Program-made: the position numbers and the translations under genes
The notes under the pieces: generated by a model
Seen by the model: the letters and a program-made list of their open reading frames with translations, nothing else
What the model was told of the DNA's origin: nothing
Databases searched by the model: none
Assembly (NCBI GenBank): GCA_003693705.1
Contig: RBZT01000631.1
Span: 1 to 64,000 of the forward strand
Reading direction: 5' to 3'
Source: Polymyxa betae
Lineage: Eukaryota > Endomyxa > Phytomyxea > Plasmodiophorida > Plasmodiophoridae
Length of the DNA stretch: 64,000 bases
Shown here: one piece after another, positions 1-10,783 of the stretch
How the letters are laid out: each line of letters begins with the position of its first letter
Position numbering within the stretch: the first letter of the stretch is position 1

Positions 1-1
1 T

Positions 2-754
2 CTCGTTATCGATGCCGTTCACTATCAAAGAAGTGACGGTGTTGGTGCTTCAGGTGATGACGCCCCTGTCGTACAGTTCCTTCTCGACTATCCTCAAATG
101 ATCGATAAGATGTATTTCCTCATTGACTATCTGCAGAGTCTGGTGGATTTTCATGCAAATCCTGGTGGTATTCTCATCGCTGACTTCGACAAGGTGCTCC
201 CTGATTCCAGCGATGAGGACAGCGATTGCGATCAGGACACTCGTCATCCGGTCTACCCATCCGATGTAGCAGCCCAGCTGCTGGCCGGTATAGTGGACCT
301 CGAGGACGGGGGAATGTCGCCACGACCCTGCATAGTCGAGCTGCCTCTGGTGGTTCTAACGCCCTCGCTTCTGAATCCGACCGAGCTGCAACCAACCTGG
401 GTGGAGACGCAGCTGCTTCGTGCCCGATCTGATCTACCGACATTCATCGAGGATGTCATGTTCATGTGTCAGCTGATCTTCACAAGAATTAATGAAAGTC
501 CAGCAGAACTTCAACGATGGGATCTCGTTATAAGATCACAGCCGGGACCGTGTCGTGAACTTTTCCAACCTAATAGTGTCCCAAGTCGTCTACAGCTTTT
601 ATCTCGTATGAGAATTCTGTATTGCTTATCATTGTGTATTAACTATTGATCTACAGGTCGTCGAGATTGGTTCAACGAGTTGCTGTCTCAGCTGATTCGA
701 AAGGAAAACTACAACTCCATCCCCGAACCGGGGGGCAGCTCGTCTCCAAGCTAA
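2..754 (+). CDS. Unknown-family paralog A, C-terminal part (partial at left edge)
   Basis: The coding frame is already open at base 2, so the gene starts outside the window. Exons are about 2-605 and 657-754, with a 51-nt GT-AG intron (606-656). The protein closely matches the C-terminal half of the genes at 1417-2733 and 23376-24839: the shared stretches are FLLDYPQMIDKMYFLIDYLQ near residue 30, an acidic spacer (DSSDEDSDCDQD), a DVAAQLLAGI-type helix and the ending RRRDWFNELLSQL. I do not recognise the family. It looks alpha-helical, with no catalytic motif, signal peptide or membrane segment, and the N-terminal halves of the paralogs loosely resemble ankyrin-type helical repeats. Function is not inferred. 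The match to two full-length paralogs makes this clearly a real gene or a recent copy. Confidence 0.8.
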
Positions 755-1311
755 GGAGCCCGGGCGATACGCCGCTACTCTGCATTATTTCTAAAGATCT
801 ACCGGATCTGCTCCATCTACAAAGGAGGTTAAAGCCAGTTTAGAAACGAGGAGATTCTAATCCTAAACTCGCTGCCGAAAGGATTTCCAATCGCCATTGT
901 CTCAAGAACACGAGAATGAGTTGTTATTTTTTTCGAATTTAGCCGGAGGTAACCGCGCGTTGTTTTTCAAAAAATTGCCAAAGTGATTGACTGGATAAAA
1001 ACAAGATGGTTCATAAACAAGTTAAAACTGTGGAAGTCTTAGCTTACTTTCTGCCTTTCATAGACAGACACGCTGTATTCACTCGAACAAATCGGCATCA
1101 TTGCATTCACGCTTTTTTTTCGGAATTTGGAGGGAATGTGTGGCTTCAAATAACACGGTCGACGTCTGGCCGACATTCGCTCGATTTCTAGAACATTTGG
1201 TCTTTAGTTTACTCATCAACAAGCGACCGTATTTCAGGAATGCCGTTAAAAAAACCATGTAGTCCCAGCTGCGTTGAACGCAACACATTCGGGGGCCGAT
1301 TAGATCCCTCC

Positions 1312-1434
1312 AGATAGTCGCATCTCGATTCAACCAGTGATTGGATTGGACATGTGACAGTGCAACCTCCACAGATAGTCAGTCGCATTGCAATTCAACA
1401 AGTGATTAGATAGGCCATGTCACAGTGCAATCTC
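1312..1434 (+). repeat. Imperfect tandem duplication spanning the start of paralog B
   Basis: Two imperfect copies of about 60 nt, near 1312-1370 and 1373-1434, share the order AGATAGTC, ATTCAAC(C/A)AGTGATT and CAGTGCAA(C/T)CTCC. The second copy carries the start codon of the gene at 1417 (ATG TCA CAG). The equivalent place in the first copy reads ATG TGA CAG, so it would stop at once. The duplication therefore made a promoter-proximal repeat, and only the second copy can start the protein. Confidence 0.75.
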
Positions 1435-2733
1435 CTATACGATCGTCGAATTCCGCACCATGAGCTGTATCACCAAGCCCAGAAAGGCAATATCAAATAC
1501 CTGCGAGCCATTTACCGAAATGTGGGCTACATCCAGTATGACCAATGCATTACGCAGGTGGCCCTGTATAGGCATCATTACGACTTCTGGAACGAGTTCG
1601 TGCGGCTATCAAAACGGACCTTACCTAAAGGGAACTATCCCTGGGATGCTCGGCTTCAGGTTATTACCGATTTATTCATGGGTTATCGTGACCCCGATGA
1701 GCATTATCTCTATGATCTCTTCCGTCCACTATACGACGCCTTGTTGCTACCATCAACAGCTCCCGGTCAAGATCTTGCTTATGAACTTGAGGCTGATCTT
1801 TGTCTCGCCTTGGCCTTACACCCACCCCGTCGTTCAATACTCGACTATTTGACCGAACAGAAAGGATTCCGATTCAAGGCCCAGCACCTGGAGCTTGCTC
1901 AGCTGGCATTCGACCGCGACCTTGTTCATTACGTCCGAAATCTTCTGCATCCGGATTGTATCGATAGTGTGCCCGTCTCGCTTGCCGACCCAGAACCCAA
2001 CGACAGTGACCTCATCTGTATCATTCTGGATGCCGTCCGGGTCCAGTACCACGGCTGCGGCTACGACGCCGCTGTCCGGTTCCTTCTCGACTACCCGGTC
2101 ATGATCGACAAGATGTATTGTCTGCTTGAATATTTGCAGAGGCTACAGGGTCATGAGTCGACCTCGTCCAACGATGAGGACGGTGAGGGTGAGGACAGTG
2201 TGGACGAATTCCGCCCTGAGGAAGAGACACCCGAACCTTTCTATCGACAAGACCTGGCTCAGCAGCTAATCGCTGGCGTACTAGAACCCGATAGCGTCGA
2301 CAAGCCATTCCGCGAAGTCGTCAATGAATTGCCTCTGGAGGCGGTGAGACCGCTGAAAGAGCCGTTCTTACCGAACGCGATGTGGTCTCGACCGCCTTCT
2401 GATTCGTCAACCTGGATCGAGACACGTCTGTTTTGGTTGGCATCGGATTCTCCCACCATTGTTGAAGATATGCAAATGATATGCCAGCTTGTGTTTATCA
2501 TGGCAGATCAGGAGAATCCAGGTCTACAGAGATGGGATCTTGTCGATAAAGAGCAAGGACAAGATGTAGCACAATTTCAACCTGATTGCGTTCCAAATCG
2601 GGCACGATTCTTATCCGGTCGGCGACAATGGTTTCATGATCTCAGATCGCAGCTCGTCCAGCTCCACAGGACAGATCCTAATACGAAATCTACTCAGAAG
2701 GCACGTTATGAAAGACACTACAAGGGGCAGTAA
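1417..2733 (+). CDS. Unknown-family paralog B, 438 aa, intronless
   Basis: This is a single open frame of 438 codons. The start ATG at 1417 fits the N-terminus of the paralog at 23376-24839: both continue with a YDR segment, HELYHQAQKGNI/HQKLYFEAKRGNI, and FRAI-type helices. Shared blocks include FWNEFV(R/L)LSK, PWDAR(L/I)(Q/K)VITDLF, ELEADL, QKGFRFKA, the FDRDLV-YVR helix, DPEPNDSDL, YPVMIDKMY and the tail RRQWFHDLRSQL. An acidic Ser/Asp/Glu-rich linker lies near residues 245-275. Helical content seems high and the N-terminal half is ankyrin-like in rhythm, but I recognise no named domain. Paralogs A and C have an intron before the RRRDWF tail. Here that site is continuous coding (LSGRRQWF), so this copy has lost the intron, or never had it. 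No function is assigned. Confidence 0.85.
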   Translation: MSQCNLLYDRRIPHHELYHQAQKGNIKYLRAIYRNVGYIQYDQCITQVALYRHHYDFWNEFVRLSKRTLPKGNYPWDARLQVITDLFMGYRDPDEHYLYDLFRPLYDALLLPSTAPGQDLAYELEADLCLALALHPPRRSILDYLTEQKGFRFKAQHLELAQLAFDRDLVHYVRNLLHPDCIDSVPVSLADPEPNDSDLICIILDAVRVQYHGCGYDAAVRFLLDYPVMIDKMYCLLEYLQRLQGHESTSSNDEDGEGEDSVDEFRPEEETPEPFYRQDLAQQLIAGVLEPDSVDKPFREVVNELPLEAVRPLKEPFLPNAMWSRPPSDSSTWIETRLFWLASDSPTIVEDMQMICQLVFIMADQENPGLQRWDLVDKEQGQDVAQFQPDCVPNRARFLSGRRQWFHDLRSQLVQLHRTDPNTKSTQKARYERHYKGQ

Positions 2734-3289
2734 TTGTTAGACATCATGAGAACATAACAGTGTTTGCATAAAGAGATGGAATCTTGGACTACTACAAGAC
2801 ACGGACAGACATCGCGAACGATGGTCGTCTGCATAGTCGTCTTGCTGATGAACAAAATCGTCAGACAAAGCTTGTTTAAAAAAACGAGTATCGATGCAGG
2901 ACCTGGCTGTTGATCAGGATGCCTTCATGATAACAACACCTCAATCTCCATAGATTTATACACTAAACCAAATCATTAGTCGATCGCCAATATTATATAC
3001 TGCATCGTCCATGCTTAATGGGAAAATGAAAAGGCAAATTGGATAACCAACGAAAACCTTCGCCGATTTGCAGGCAGCTCATTAAATGCGCATAAAGCAT
3101 TTCCTCTGACACAACAGATGAGCGCCTGCCTGATCGAATAAATTTCTCAGACCGTGCTAACAGTAAGGTTCACATTTCGTAACACCGACCGAATAAGTCG
3201 CAGAGGATCTCAATCACAAATTCGCCGATGTTCTCCTCTCTCGGTCGCTGGAATGAGGTCGCCCTCCATTGCAATAATACGCTGCTAAC
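2734..3289. other. Intergenic, nothing recognised
   Basis: About 550 nt between the stop of paralog B and the start of the RING gene. It is AT-rich with many stops in all frames. I see no RNA gene, repeat or conserved exon; it probably holds the 3' end of one gene and the promoter of the next. Confidence 0.6.
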
Positions 3290-4090
3290 ATGTTTTGCCA
3301 TCACGATCACGATCTCAGCTCGGTCGACGAACTCTTGCACCATGATGATTTCCGTCCTCTGGTGCAACTCCTTCGTCAATACTCGATAGCGCGCGAGTCC
3401 TACGAGGACGCTTTGACAAAAGCCCAGCGGAAACGCTCATGCTGTTTGTTTCAGCGTGGCGCCGAATCACGTCTCTCAACATTGCGATGCAACATCGACA
3501 GCATCCTTCAAATTTTAGAGCGACGAGCAATCATGATATCGCAGCGCGTGCATCGCTCGGATTGGGACGCGGTGGTGGACGATATCTTTGGGGCGGTACG
3601 GGACTTGCGCTTCTACCGTGGCGGTCTGCCGGTTTTGGAGTTCGACGATATTCTCCGCTATCTGCTGAATATTCGCCTGGAACGGGTTCAGCAGCGTCTG
3701 CTGCAGCTCTGGGACGATGACGGATATCTGTCGCATCACTCGGTAGATTGGGCACAAGAGGTCATGAAACTGCTCGATCACTATGACCGCCCCTTCATCT
3801 TCCATAGCATGCATCGCGACGATTTCGCAGCGTTAGCTCGTGAGTTCTACGCCATGTCTGGGCGTGAGCAGACTTGTCGAAACGACAAGCCGTGCGTTAT
3901 TTGTTTGGTCGACATTAATGACAAGATCGAATGGAGAACGTTCTGTCACAATCACGGGTGCGGAAATGCTTATCACGACTCCTGCATCAAAGACTGGGTC
4001 AGAACGAGAACATCCAGAGCGCTAATACCGACATGTCCCGTCTGTAATGGGATCTGGATTACAAGACGATATCGCACTGGATTCTTCTGA
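3290..4090 (+). CDS. RING-finger protein of the MEKK1/ZSWIM2 type, putative E3 ligase
   Basis: An uninterrupted 266-codon frame. Residues about 1-205 are helical and unrecognised (HHDDFRPLVQLLRQYS, ERVQQRLLQLWDDDGYL). The C-terminus carries a zinc-binding RING of the kind known from MAP3K1 and ZSWIM2: CVIC, then FCHNHGCGNAYHDSC, then W, then CPVC followed by W. The CGN-x2-H-x2-C core replaces the usual CGH-x-F-H of RING-H2 domains, and this is normal for that subfamily. RING domains of this kind recruit E2 enzymes for ubiquitin transfer. Substrate is unknown; no SWIM domain is visible. It lies 556 nt after paralog B on the same strand. A polyadenylation-like AATAAA lies about 40 nt past the stop. 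The start ATG opens directly into a His-rich segment (FCHHDHD), so a longer spliced N-terminus is possible. Confidence 0.8.
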   Translation: MFCHHDHDLSSVDELLHHDDFRPLVQLLRQYSIARESYEDALTKAQRKRSCCLFQRGAESRLSTLRCNIDSILQILERRAIMISQRVHRSDWDAVVDDIFGAVRDLRFYRGGLPVLEFDDILRYLLNIRLERVQQRLLQLWDDDGYLSHHSVDWAQEVMKLLDHYDRPFIFHSMHRDDFAALAREFYAMSGREQTCRNDKPCVICLVDINDKIEWRTFCHNHGCGNAYHDSCIKDWVRTRTSRALIPTCPVCNGIWITRRYRTGFF

Positions 4091-4443
4091 AAGTTGATAA
4101 AACTGCTGAAATCGTAAATTCAGCAGAAATAAAATAAGGCTACCTAGTGAAGCGTGCAAGCTTGGTGAATCGATAAAGTTATCAATGTGATCTCATATTT
4201 TAAAAGAATTGATTAGAAAGGGAGCCGGCTTCCAGAACGATGTGAAGAATTAAAGCCAGCACCCCATATAAAATCTAACAAAATGGTATTAGCATACAGT
4301 CAATGGTAAAAGACGGACGCTTACGAAATGAAGACGTCTCCTGGCCAGCTTGCGCCATTGTTCAGCCTGGTCGACAACTTCGGCATCGTCCTGGATCTGA
4401 ATCGCTGGCGCCACTCGTGCATTCTTCCGGTTTACGACCGCAT
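4091..4443. other. Intergenic with possible stray reverse-strand exon
   Basis: Mostly AT-rich. On the reverse strand, about 4331-4461 could form an exon (NRKNARVAPAIQIQ, EQWRKLARRRLHF) bounded by TATAG upstream and a GTAAGC donor downstream. It overlaps the proposed 3' end of the QT-repeat gene in another frame, and I could not place it in a gene. Confidence 0.3.
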
Positions 4444-7400
4444 CTAGAAGTCCGTTGGTGACTATAAAGAACATCATATTAAATGAGATACAGATTAGCT
4501 TAGAACCGAATGAGAGGCGAGATAGGCTCCAAAGCAAGCGCAAGCTCGAAATAGAACGGAATATAAAAAAGAAAATGGTGAAACACACCAAACAACCGAA
4601 GATAAAGGATCTGCTCAGCCAACTGATAAAAACTTTGAAAACGCAGGACAATAAAGCACCTACAATGATGACTGCGACGTCGGGAGAGGTCTAAAGTCAC
4701 CTCTAATGACCTTCTTCGCTTCTTGAATGAGTTTCGGTACATGCGACCGCCATCAAGCGACAAGGCCTTTGAGGAACGTCGCCAGCGAGAAGGAACACAG
4801 CTCTGCAACGAAACCATTATGAACAAATCCCTGCACAGTTGAAAGCCAAAAGAAGCAGTTATCTCGATGGGCAGAATATGCGATCACCAAAACCTACCAC
4901 TCGAGCTAAACGAAAAAACTGAGAGCAAGCCGAAACTTCCCGAAGAAAATGGACGACGCAAACAGGAGCTCAAAGTGAAACGCATAATAATCATCACCTG
5001 GGACGAGAGCGATTCGCGGCTAGGAACAGGAATCGTCTCAAAATCAGCCAATTTCTCATCTGTCGGCCTTAAAGGCGAAAGCGGCGCCGCTTTTTGAATT
5101 CCATCGAATTCGTTGAAACTGAGATCGTCAGCAGGGTTCGCTTTTTCTAGATTTGACGAATCCTGTTTTTGAAACGATTCCATATCAATTTTCGACATCG
5201 TGATGTCGGCTCTCGCCACAGTCACACTTGCTGGAGTACAAGTCTGCGACAGATCCAGTTTCGGTTCATTGATCTTCGAGGAATCCGGGAGATACTTTGA
5301 AAGAAGTTTTTCAGACGACTGATCCCAGTCAGATATCATTGATTCATCATTTCTGGTCGAATGAGCACCAAGAGCAGGATGCGAACTATCATCACGCGAC
5401 CGATCAACTGGACCAGGACGACTCTCGGAACGTGATGTCACCGGAGAATTCAGTTCTATCTGAGGAATATCTACAGATGCGCTGTGATCGAGTTTGCATG
5501 AATGTCCCTCAGGTATCTGATGAACAGGCGCCGAAGATTGAGGTTGTAATAGATCAGCAGCGTGCAGAAAAGGCGATAACGTCGAATGCGGTTCGGCAGG
5601 ACAAGACTGATCAGTATCACGAAATGAACCGGAAGACGGCTGCAAGCCTATATCAGGGCCCGGACCATACAACAGGCTATCAGCATCAATGGAGGACTTG
5701 GCGGCTGAATCGATAGTGAATATCGGAGGAGCGACACAGAGTTGCTCTTTTAGAAGCGAGCTAGTTCTTTGTAACAGCTTTAGCTCGGTTTCCAAAGACG
5801 ACACAAAGACACGATTTAGTGATTCCTCGCGCTTGTGACCTTGAGACGACAACGACGGCCCTCTTCGAAGTGGCGATGGTTTGCGACTCGTAGTCGGAGA
5901 AACTGGCAGCGAAGGCGTCCTTTTATGTCCCAGCAACCTTGAAGGCGCCACTGATTTCAACAGAGATTCTGGACTCTTTCTGTGCAGATTCTCGGGGATT
6001 TCCCCTGGCAAACCCTCAGAGTTCTTCCTGGATGAAACCCTCGACGAAGCATTGGAGGTTTTCCCGGGACGAAGAAACAGCCGCATACTTTCGCTTTCAG
6101 GTGAGCATACGACGATTTCTCGATGCTTTTGATCGGAAGCATCGGCAATCGTTTGGTAATCGCTGTCATTCGGTGACAATGAAGACTGTCGAAGTGATGT
6201 CACGATCTCTTCTGTCTGGCACGATATATCTGATTGAGACTGAATTTCGTCACCGGTTTCATTATCCTTCACCGAAGGCAAATCCGCCAGAGCAGATATT
6301 TCAGCCAGCAGCACTGGTTCAGTTGCCTGCCTTCCTTTTTGAGATGTTTCTCTAAATCCGACAAATGACAAATCTTGAATCGAAGGTTGCCTCAGAACAG
6401 CACGTTCAGTTCGACCTGATGCATTGAGATTCATTCCCATCAAAGTCTGAACAGAAAAATTGCTGATACTCGGCGATGTAGTTTGCTGCGCTGATTCAGA
6501 CACAGAAGCTGATTCAATAACTGAAAGGATTTGAACAGCAGACTGAGTCAGACAGGAACTTCGTCCTGTTGGCAAAGGCAAGCCTGGAATAACGGTCGAT
6601 GCTGTCCGCATTGCACATCCAGCCGATTGTGTCTTTGCTTCTTTGCGGGAAGTTTCAGCTTTGAGAGTTGCCTCCACAGTCAAGAGGGGAATGACGTCAG
6701 TTTGCTTAAATTTTGGCCGATCTGTCTGTAGTGAGCGCTCGACGACTTCCTGCTGAGTTGTCTGTTCGGATGCTTCATATTTAGCAGCGGGCTTGATATC
6801 AGAGAGCACCTTGACATCTGTCTGCATAAAACGCGGCCGATCGGTCTGCAACGAGCACTCAATCAACTCCGGCTGGATTGTTTGTTCGGACGCTTCGGAT
6901 TTAGCAGCGGGCTCGATATCAGAGAGCACCTTGACATCTGTCTGCATAAAACGCGGCCGATCGGTCTGCAACGAGCACTCAATCAACTCCTGCTGGATTG
7001 TTTGTTCGGAAGCTTCGGATTTAGCAGCGGGCTCGATGTCTGACAGCACACGGACATCTGTCTGCAAAAATCGGGGGCAATCTGTCTGCAACGAGCATTC
7101 AACGGAGACCAGATGGAATGTTTGCTGCGACGCGTCTGTTCTGGAAACGGAATCCAGATCAGACAGTACAGTGACGTCCGTTTGCCTGAATTGCGGCCGA
7201 TCTGTTTGCATCGGGCGGTCAACGGACTCCTGATGCGACATCTGAATCGATGCCTCCGGTTTAGAAAGGACGTCAAAATCTGATAGTACAGTGATGTCCG
7301 TTTGCACAAATAGAGGTCGATCGGTTTGCAGCGAGCGGTCAACAGACTCATGCTGCGAAGTTTGCATTGACGCTTCCGCTTTAGAAGCGGAATCAACATT

Positions 7401-8735
7401 GGACAGTACTGTGATCCCCGTTTGCATAAACTCGGGAGGATCTGTTTGCAGAGAGCGCTCAAAAGACTCCTGCTGTAATGTTTGCTGCGATATTTCTGCT
7501 CTAGGAGGAGCCACCACATCCGCACCAACATTGATCTGGGTTTGTTGAAGGCGTGGACGATCTGTCTGAGATCCACTCGACATCATCTCTGCAACTGACG
7601 TCTGGGACGAGTTGGTCAATGTGGGTCTTTTAAATAATGACCGCTCAGGAGCAAACGATATCGCTTCGAGTTTTTTATCTAAATTTCGATCGGTTAAGGT
7701 AATTAAGCTCAAATATGATCAACATACCAATGGTGTGTTCATAATCACGATTTTTTAAGCAAGTCAAATTTACTCGATGGCATTCGCTTTCCAATTCCCC
7801 AATACGCAGATAGGCGGCTTCCAAAGCAGCTTCAGATATCAATAAATCAGACATTGAAAGGCCAAGGGATGAAGTTTATACCAATGGATTCATCACGTTC
7901 CTTAACCACATTGGATATAGTAGTATAAAGCAGCGATTCTGTATGCAATTAAGGCACACAAACTAGACGAATCGTTAAAAATACCAGCTTGGATTAGTGA
8001 AGCCACGACATCTCGGTATTTGCAAAATTCGCGCTGCGCTTTTTCATCATTATTAGAAGAAAGAGGGGCAGAGAGCCCTCCAGAGATACCGCTTTCGGCT
8101 GCGAAATATCAAGTTACTTCCAGGATGGACTCGTACCAATGAATGCAGCATACCTGAACCAGATAAACGCCGAGTTTCAGCGCCGGGGTTCGCTTTAAGC
8201 TCGGCAATCTTAAAACTGATCAGTTGAAAGAAGCTATAATCAGCTTCCGGGCAAACAGAAGGCAAAAATCCTAAACAAAGGAAACCAAGATTGAAAACTA
8301 TACCTGTTTCTCAAGTAGCTTGAACTGACGTTGATACTCGCGTTTGACCTAACAATGTAAATGATGTGGTTAAGAAACTCAATTAAGCAAACCTGTTCAC
8401 CCCAGGCCTCAGTATCGTTCAGCTTACAGTTCAAAATATCAATGGTGTTGGAGAGCGAGGCAGCGCGCTTCTCTGCTGCCCGAGCTCGTTCCTCCAGTTG
8501 TGTATCCCTCGAGCGAGACCAAACTGTAATAAGCTCAGAAATCATCAAACTTCGGAAATTGCAAACTCGCGTGCAACCAAAGCAAAAGCAAAAAAAGCAA
8601 AATAATATGCAGCAAACCTGCCATTTGTAATTCCTGAATGATCTGACGAAGTTGTGCGACTTCTGCCGATTTCGACCGAAGGCTGGTCTCCAGCTTAAGA
8701 ACCATATCGGCATCGTCAAAAACGTGGAGCACCGA
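4444..8735 (-). CDS. Coiled-coil protein with tandem xQT repeats (candidate LC8-binding scaffold)
   Basis: Multi-exon reverse gene. Upstream small exons encode coiled coil: about 8735-8611 (SKSAEVAQLRQIIQELQM), 8527-8394 (RARAAEKRAASLSNTIDILN), about 8350-8303 (KREYQRQFKLLEKQ), about 8276-8152 (PEADYSFFQLISFKIAELKA) and about 7857-7734 (EAALEAAYLRIGELESE). A large exon (about 7693-4998) joins in frame after a GTATGT donor and holds eight 40-residue repeats, then a long Ser-rich region (RVSSRKNSEG, GHKRTPSLP). It ends at a CAG/GTGATG donor. A last piece near 4690-4813 (KALSLDGGRMYRNSFKKRRR) probably follows. Each repeat has two or three xQT motifs (SLQTDRP, MQTDV, EQTIQQ), which resemble the TQT-type site bound by dynein light chain LC8. 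Upstream exons may lie at 8890-9240. No enzyme domain is seen. Role as a multivalent LC8 or centrosomal scaffold is inference; exon ends are approximate. Confidence 0.7.
6690..7600 (-). repeat. Eight tandem 120-nt (40-residue) coding repeats
   Basis: The conserved TCTG(T/A)(C/T)TG-type word recurs near 6721, 6841, 6961, 7081, 7201, 7321, 7441 and 7561, an exact 120-nt period. Each unit encodes roughly ERSLQTDRPxFxQTDVxVLS followed by SEASxQT. The units near 6800-7000 are almost identical to each other, while outer units have diverged, which is typical of recent unequal crossing-over in the middle of an array. Reverse-complement reading frames through the array stay open as a by-product and are not genes. 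Confidence 0.9.
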
Positions 8736-9249
8736 CTAGATGCAGACATGAGTTGAACAGTGATCGTATGTCTTCTTTCTTACAGAATTCGAGTACGTAT
8801 GAGTTTGAGATGATGCCGGCCTCATCTCATCTAGTATATTCCTTCTCTGTACAATGCAATTATGAGCACAATGTTGCAAACGCTTGCCCTTTTAAGAGGT
8901 CAAAGAATAAAACATTAAACACCGTCCTGCGACCATAATCATATTAACAATTGCAACATTGCTGTCGTAATAAAACTTGAAGCTTTTGGCGAACGCATTT
9001 AGTTCGGCTGCTTGGATGCTCGTTGATTGCAAAACAAAAAGCGATTCAAATGAATGCATTACTCTCGGTGAGGTATCACTAGCAGTGTCTTTGCAATCCA
9101 GTTCATCTCGAGGTGAGCTGACTGGCAAGCTCACAGACTACGAAGCGCTGTCAACATCACACTATGGCGCTCTATTTTGGCCCTATCAACCTTGATAAAC
9201 GGAGGAACCGCCGAGCTTCCTCGAAGAGACGCGAAATCGGTGCCTAGTA

Positions 9250-10389
9250 TACCTGTACATGGAATGAGGATTATATTCTTAACGTTTTTAACAATTATAA
9301 TGCTGCCCAGATACTAAAATTTAAAACAGTATAGGTGATAAATCAAGGCTTAAGCGTAAGAAAATCGAAAGTATAAACTGTACATAAGCACACTAAAGTA
9401 AGGCATACGCTGAACAAAAAACGCTAATCATAGACAATTGTGTGCGATGGCTGGAACCAAAGTCCTTCAATCTCTGAATTGGAATTGAGAAAAACTGCAA
9501 CATATGCCATCAGGTCCAATTCTGCGAATACAATTTATTCGACAGTTTAATAACATTGAAAAATTAAATTGCCAACGACAACAGAAACCGTACAAGAAGA
9601 TGAAACAACACCGTTCGATAAACGGCGTTCGATACGCGTAAATCTCGACGATGCAGCCGATGACCGGCGACTAGACGTTGTGGAATCGGGCGGCGTCCAG
9701 AGCGCACCAGACGCCGCCGTGACCATCAATCGACGTCGAACTGATTCAGTTCGGCAACAAGGAGCAGCAACCTGTCGAGGGCTGCGCCTAAATGCAAATC
9801 GTAACGTTTCTCAATGGGACAAACAGCCCTGAATTGTAAAAAGCAGTAGGCTGATTGCAGGTTTCACTTCGAGACCTTCGGATCGGTTCGCGGTTTGAGG
9901 GCACGTGGCAGATTCTTTAAAGTTTCTGCCGCTGTGCCGCATTCCGTTCAAGTTCCTTAATTCACACTCACGGTACTGCATTCGAAAGTCATTCGCATTT
10001 CGCTGGTTATATTGCGGGTTCTATAAACTGCAACAAACTGCCGACTGCAACAAGAATTTGTTTTTTATTTGAAGCGTTTCATGTCACCAAGAATCAAAGA
10101 ATTCACACAAAATCGGAGGAACGTTGGCAATTTGACTTTTGTAGAGGCCGCCCCGCTTTCCGAGATTTTCCGACTTCAGAAGCCGAGGTTAGCGCAGAGG
10201 CCGCGCTTAAGAGACGAAGAAGCGCAGCCTGGGTCAGGGACCTTCAGTCTTACCCGCTGCTCTTCGCCATCTTTCTTGACTCAGAGATCATAAACGAACT
10301 TCGGTATCGCCGTCAGAAACCATCAATATGGTAGGTTCTTTTCGTGATGTATCAGTGCAGCCATGCTGATTTGTCTCCAGAGTGGCAGC
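9250..10389. other. Poorly resolved region with fragments of coding character
   Basis: About 9250-9560 is AT-rich and empty. Between 9560 and 10330 both strands hold short open stretches but no convincing gene. On the reverse strand a possible first exon (ATG at 10270, MAKSSG then GTAAGA donor) could join downstream pieces near 9990-10040 and 9890. On the forward strand 10130-10320 reads AEVSAEAALKRRR then WVRDLQSYPLLFAIFL. Neither resembles a family I know, and one may be untranslated leader of the Sec61 beta gene. Confidence 0.3.
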
Positions 10390-10672
10390 ATGCGCAAGTT
10401 AGTAGTGGTATCTTCGTTGTATGCTGATCGTGTGTTAAAGCGGTTTTTATAGGCGTAGGACGGAGGGTAGTGGCAGCCAAGGCGGCCCAGGTGTCCTTCA
10501 GCTCCGGTCTGAAGCCAGCCAGGGAATGAAAATGTAAATCATCTTGCTGCTCGTTTTTGGCTTCAGTTTTGACTGGTCGTATAGCGGCCCAACTTCAGTT
10601 CTTGTTCTAAGCCTGCTATTTATCGGGTTCGTCGTCGTTTTGCACATTTGGGGCAAGTTCCGCCGAGTTTAA
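10390..10672 (+). CDS. SEC61B: Sec61 beta subunit of the ER protein-conducting channel
   Basis: Three exons: 10390-10397, 10453-10533 and 10567-10672, giving 64 residues. Introns are 55 and 33 nt. Sec61 beta is the small tail-anchored subunit of the heterotrimeric Sec61 translocon in the ER membrane. Evidence is the C-terminal membrane helix and tail, SVLVLSLLFIGFVVVLHIWG then KFRRV, the family hallmark (GPVPVLVMSLLFIA... HIWGKY in animals), preceded by SQGMKIFDWSYSGP, which matches the GMWRFYTDDSPG region. The N-terminus is a Gly/Ser/Arg-rich cytosolic tail, as expected. An in-frame ATG at 10363 would add nine residues (MLICLQSGS). The protein is shorter than the roughly 80-96 residues usual for the family, so the first exon is the uncertain part. 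The C-terminal assignment is firm. Confidence 0.85.
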
Positions 10673-10783
10673 GTTATTCATCTTCATGAATTGCATATCT
10701 GTTTTGCCTGCCGAATCTGGAATACATTCCCCTACCATTATTCATCCGAAATTCAGTTAATCACTTTTTGTAATTCAGCTATG

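Noticed and set aside
6793-7548. Forward-strand repetitive open frames rich in CIKRGRSVCNEHS-like units
   Set aside because: They are the exact antisense of the 120-nt QT repeat array. The reverse frame has the continuous 942-codon reading and coiled-coil exons upstream, so the forward frames are by-products of the repeat period being a multiple of three.
9569-9832. Forward open frame of 87 codons
   Set aside because: It lacks an ATG at its start, is low complexity and has no splice partner or homology that I recognise.
10360-10450. snRNA-like sequence (GTGGCAGCATGCGCAAG)
   Set aside because: It looked briefly like U4 snRNA, but the stem and Sm-site order do not match, and the segment is better explained as the first exon and intron of Sec61 beta.
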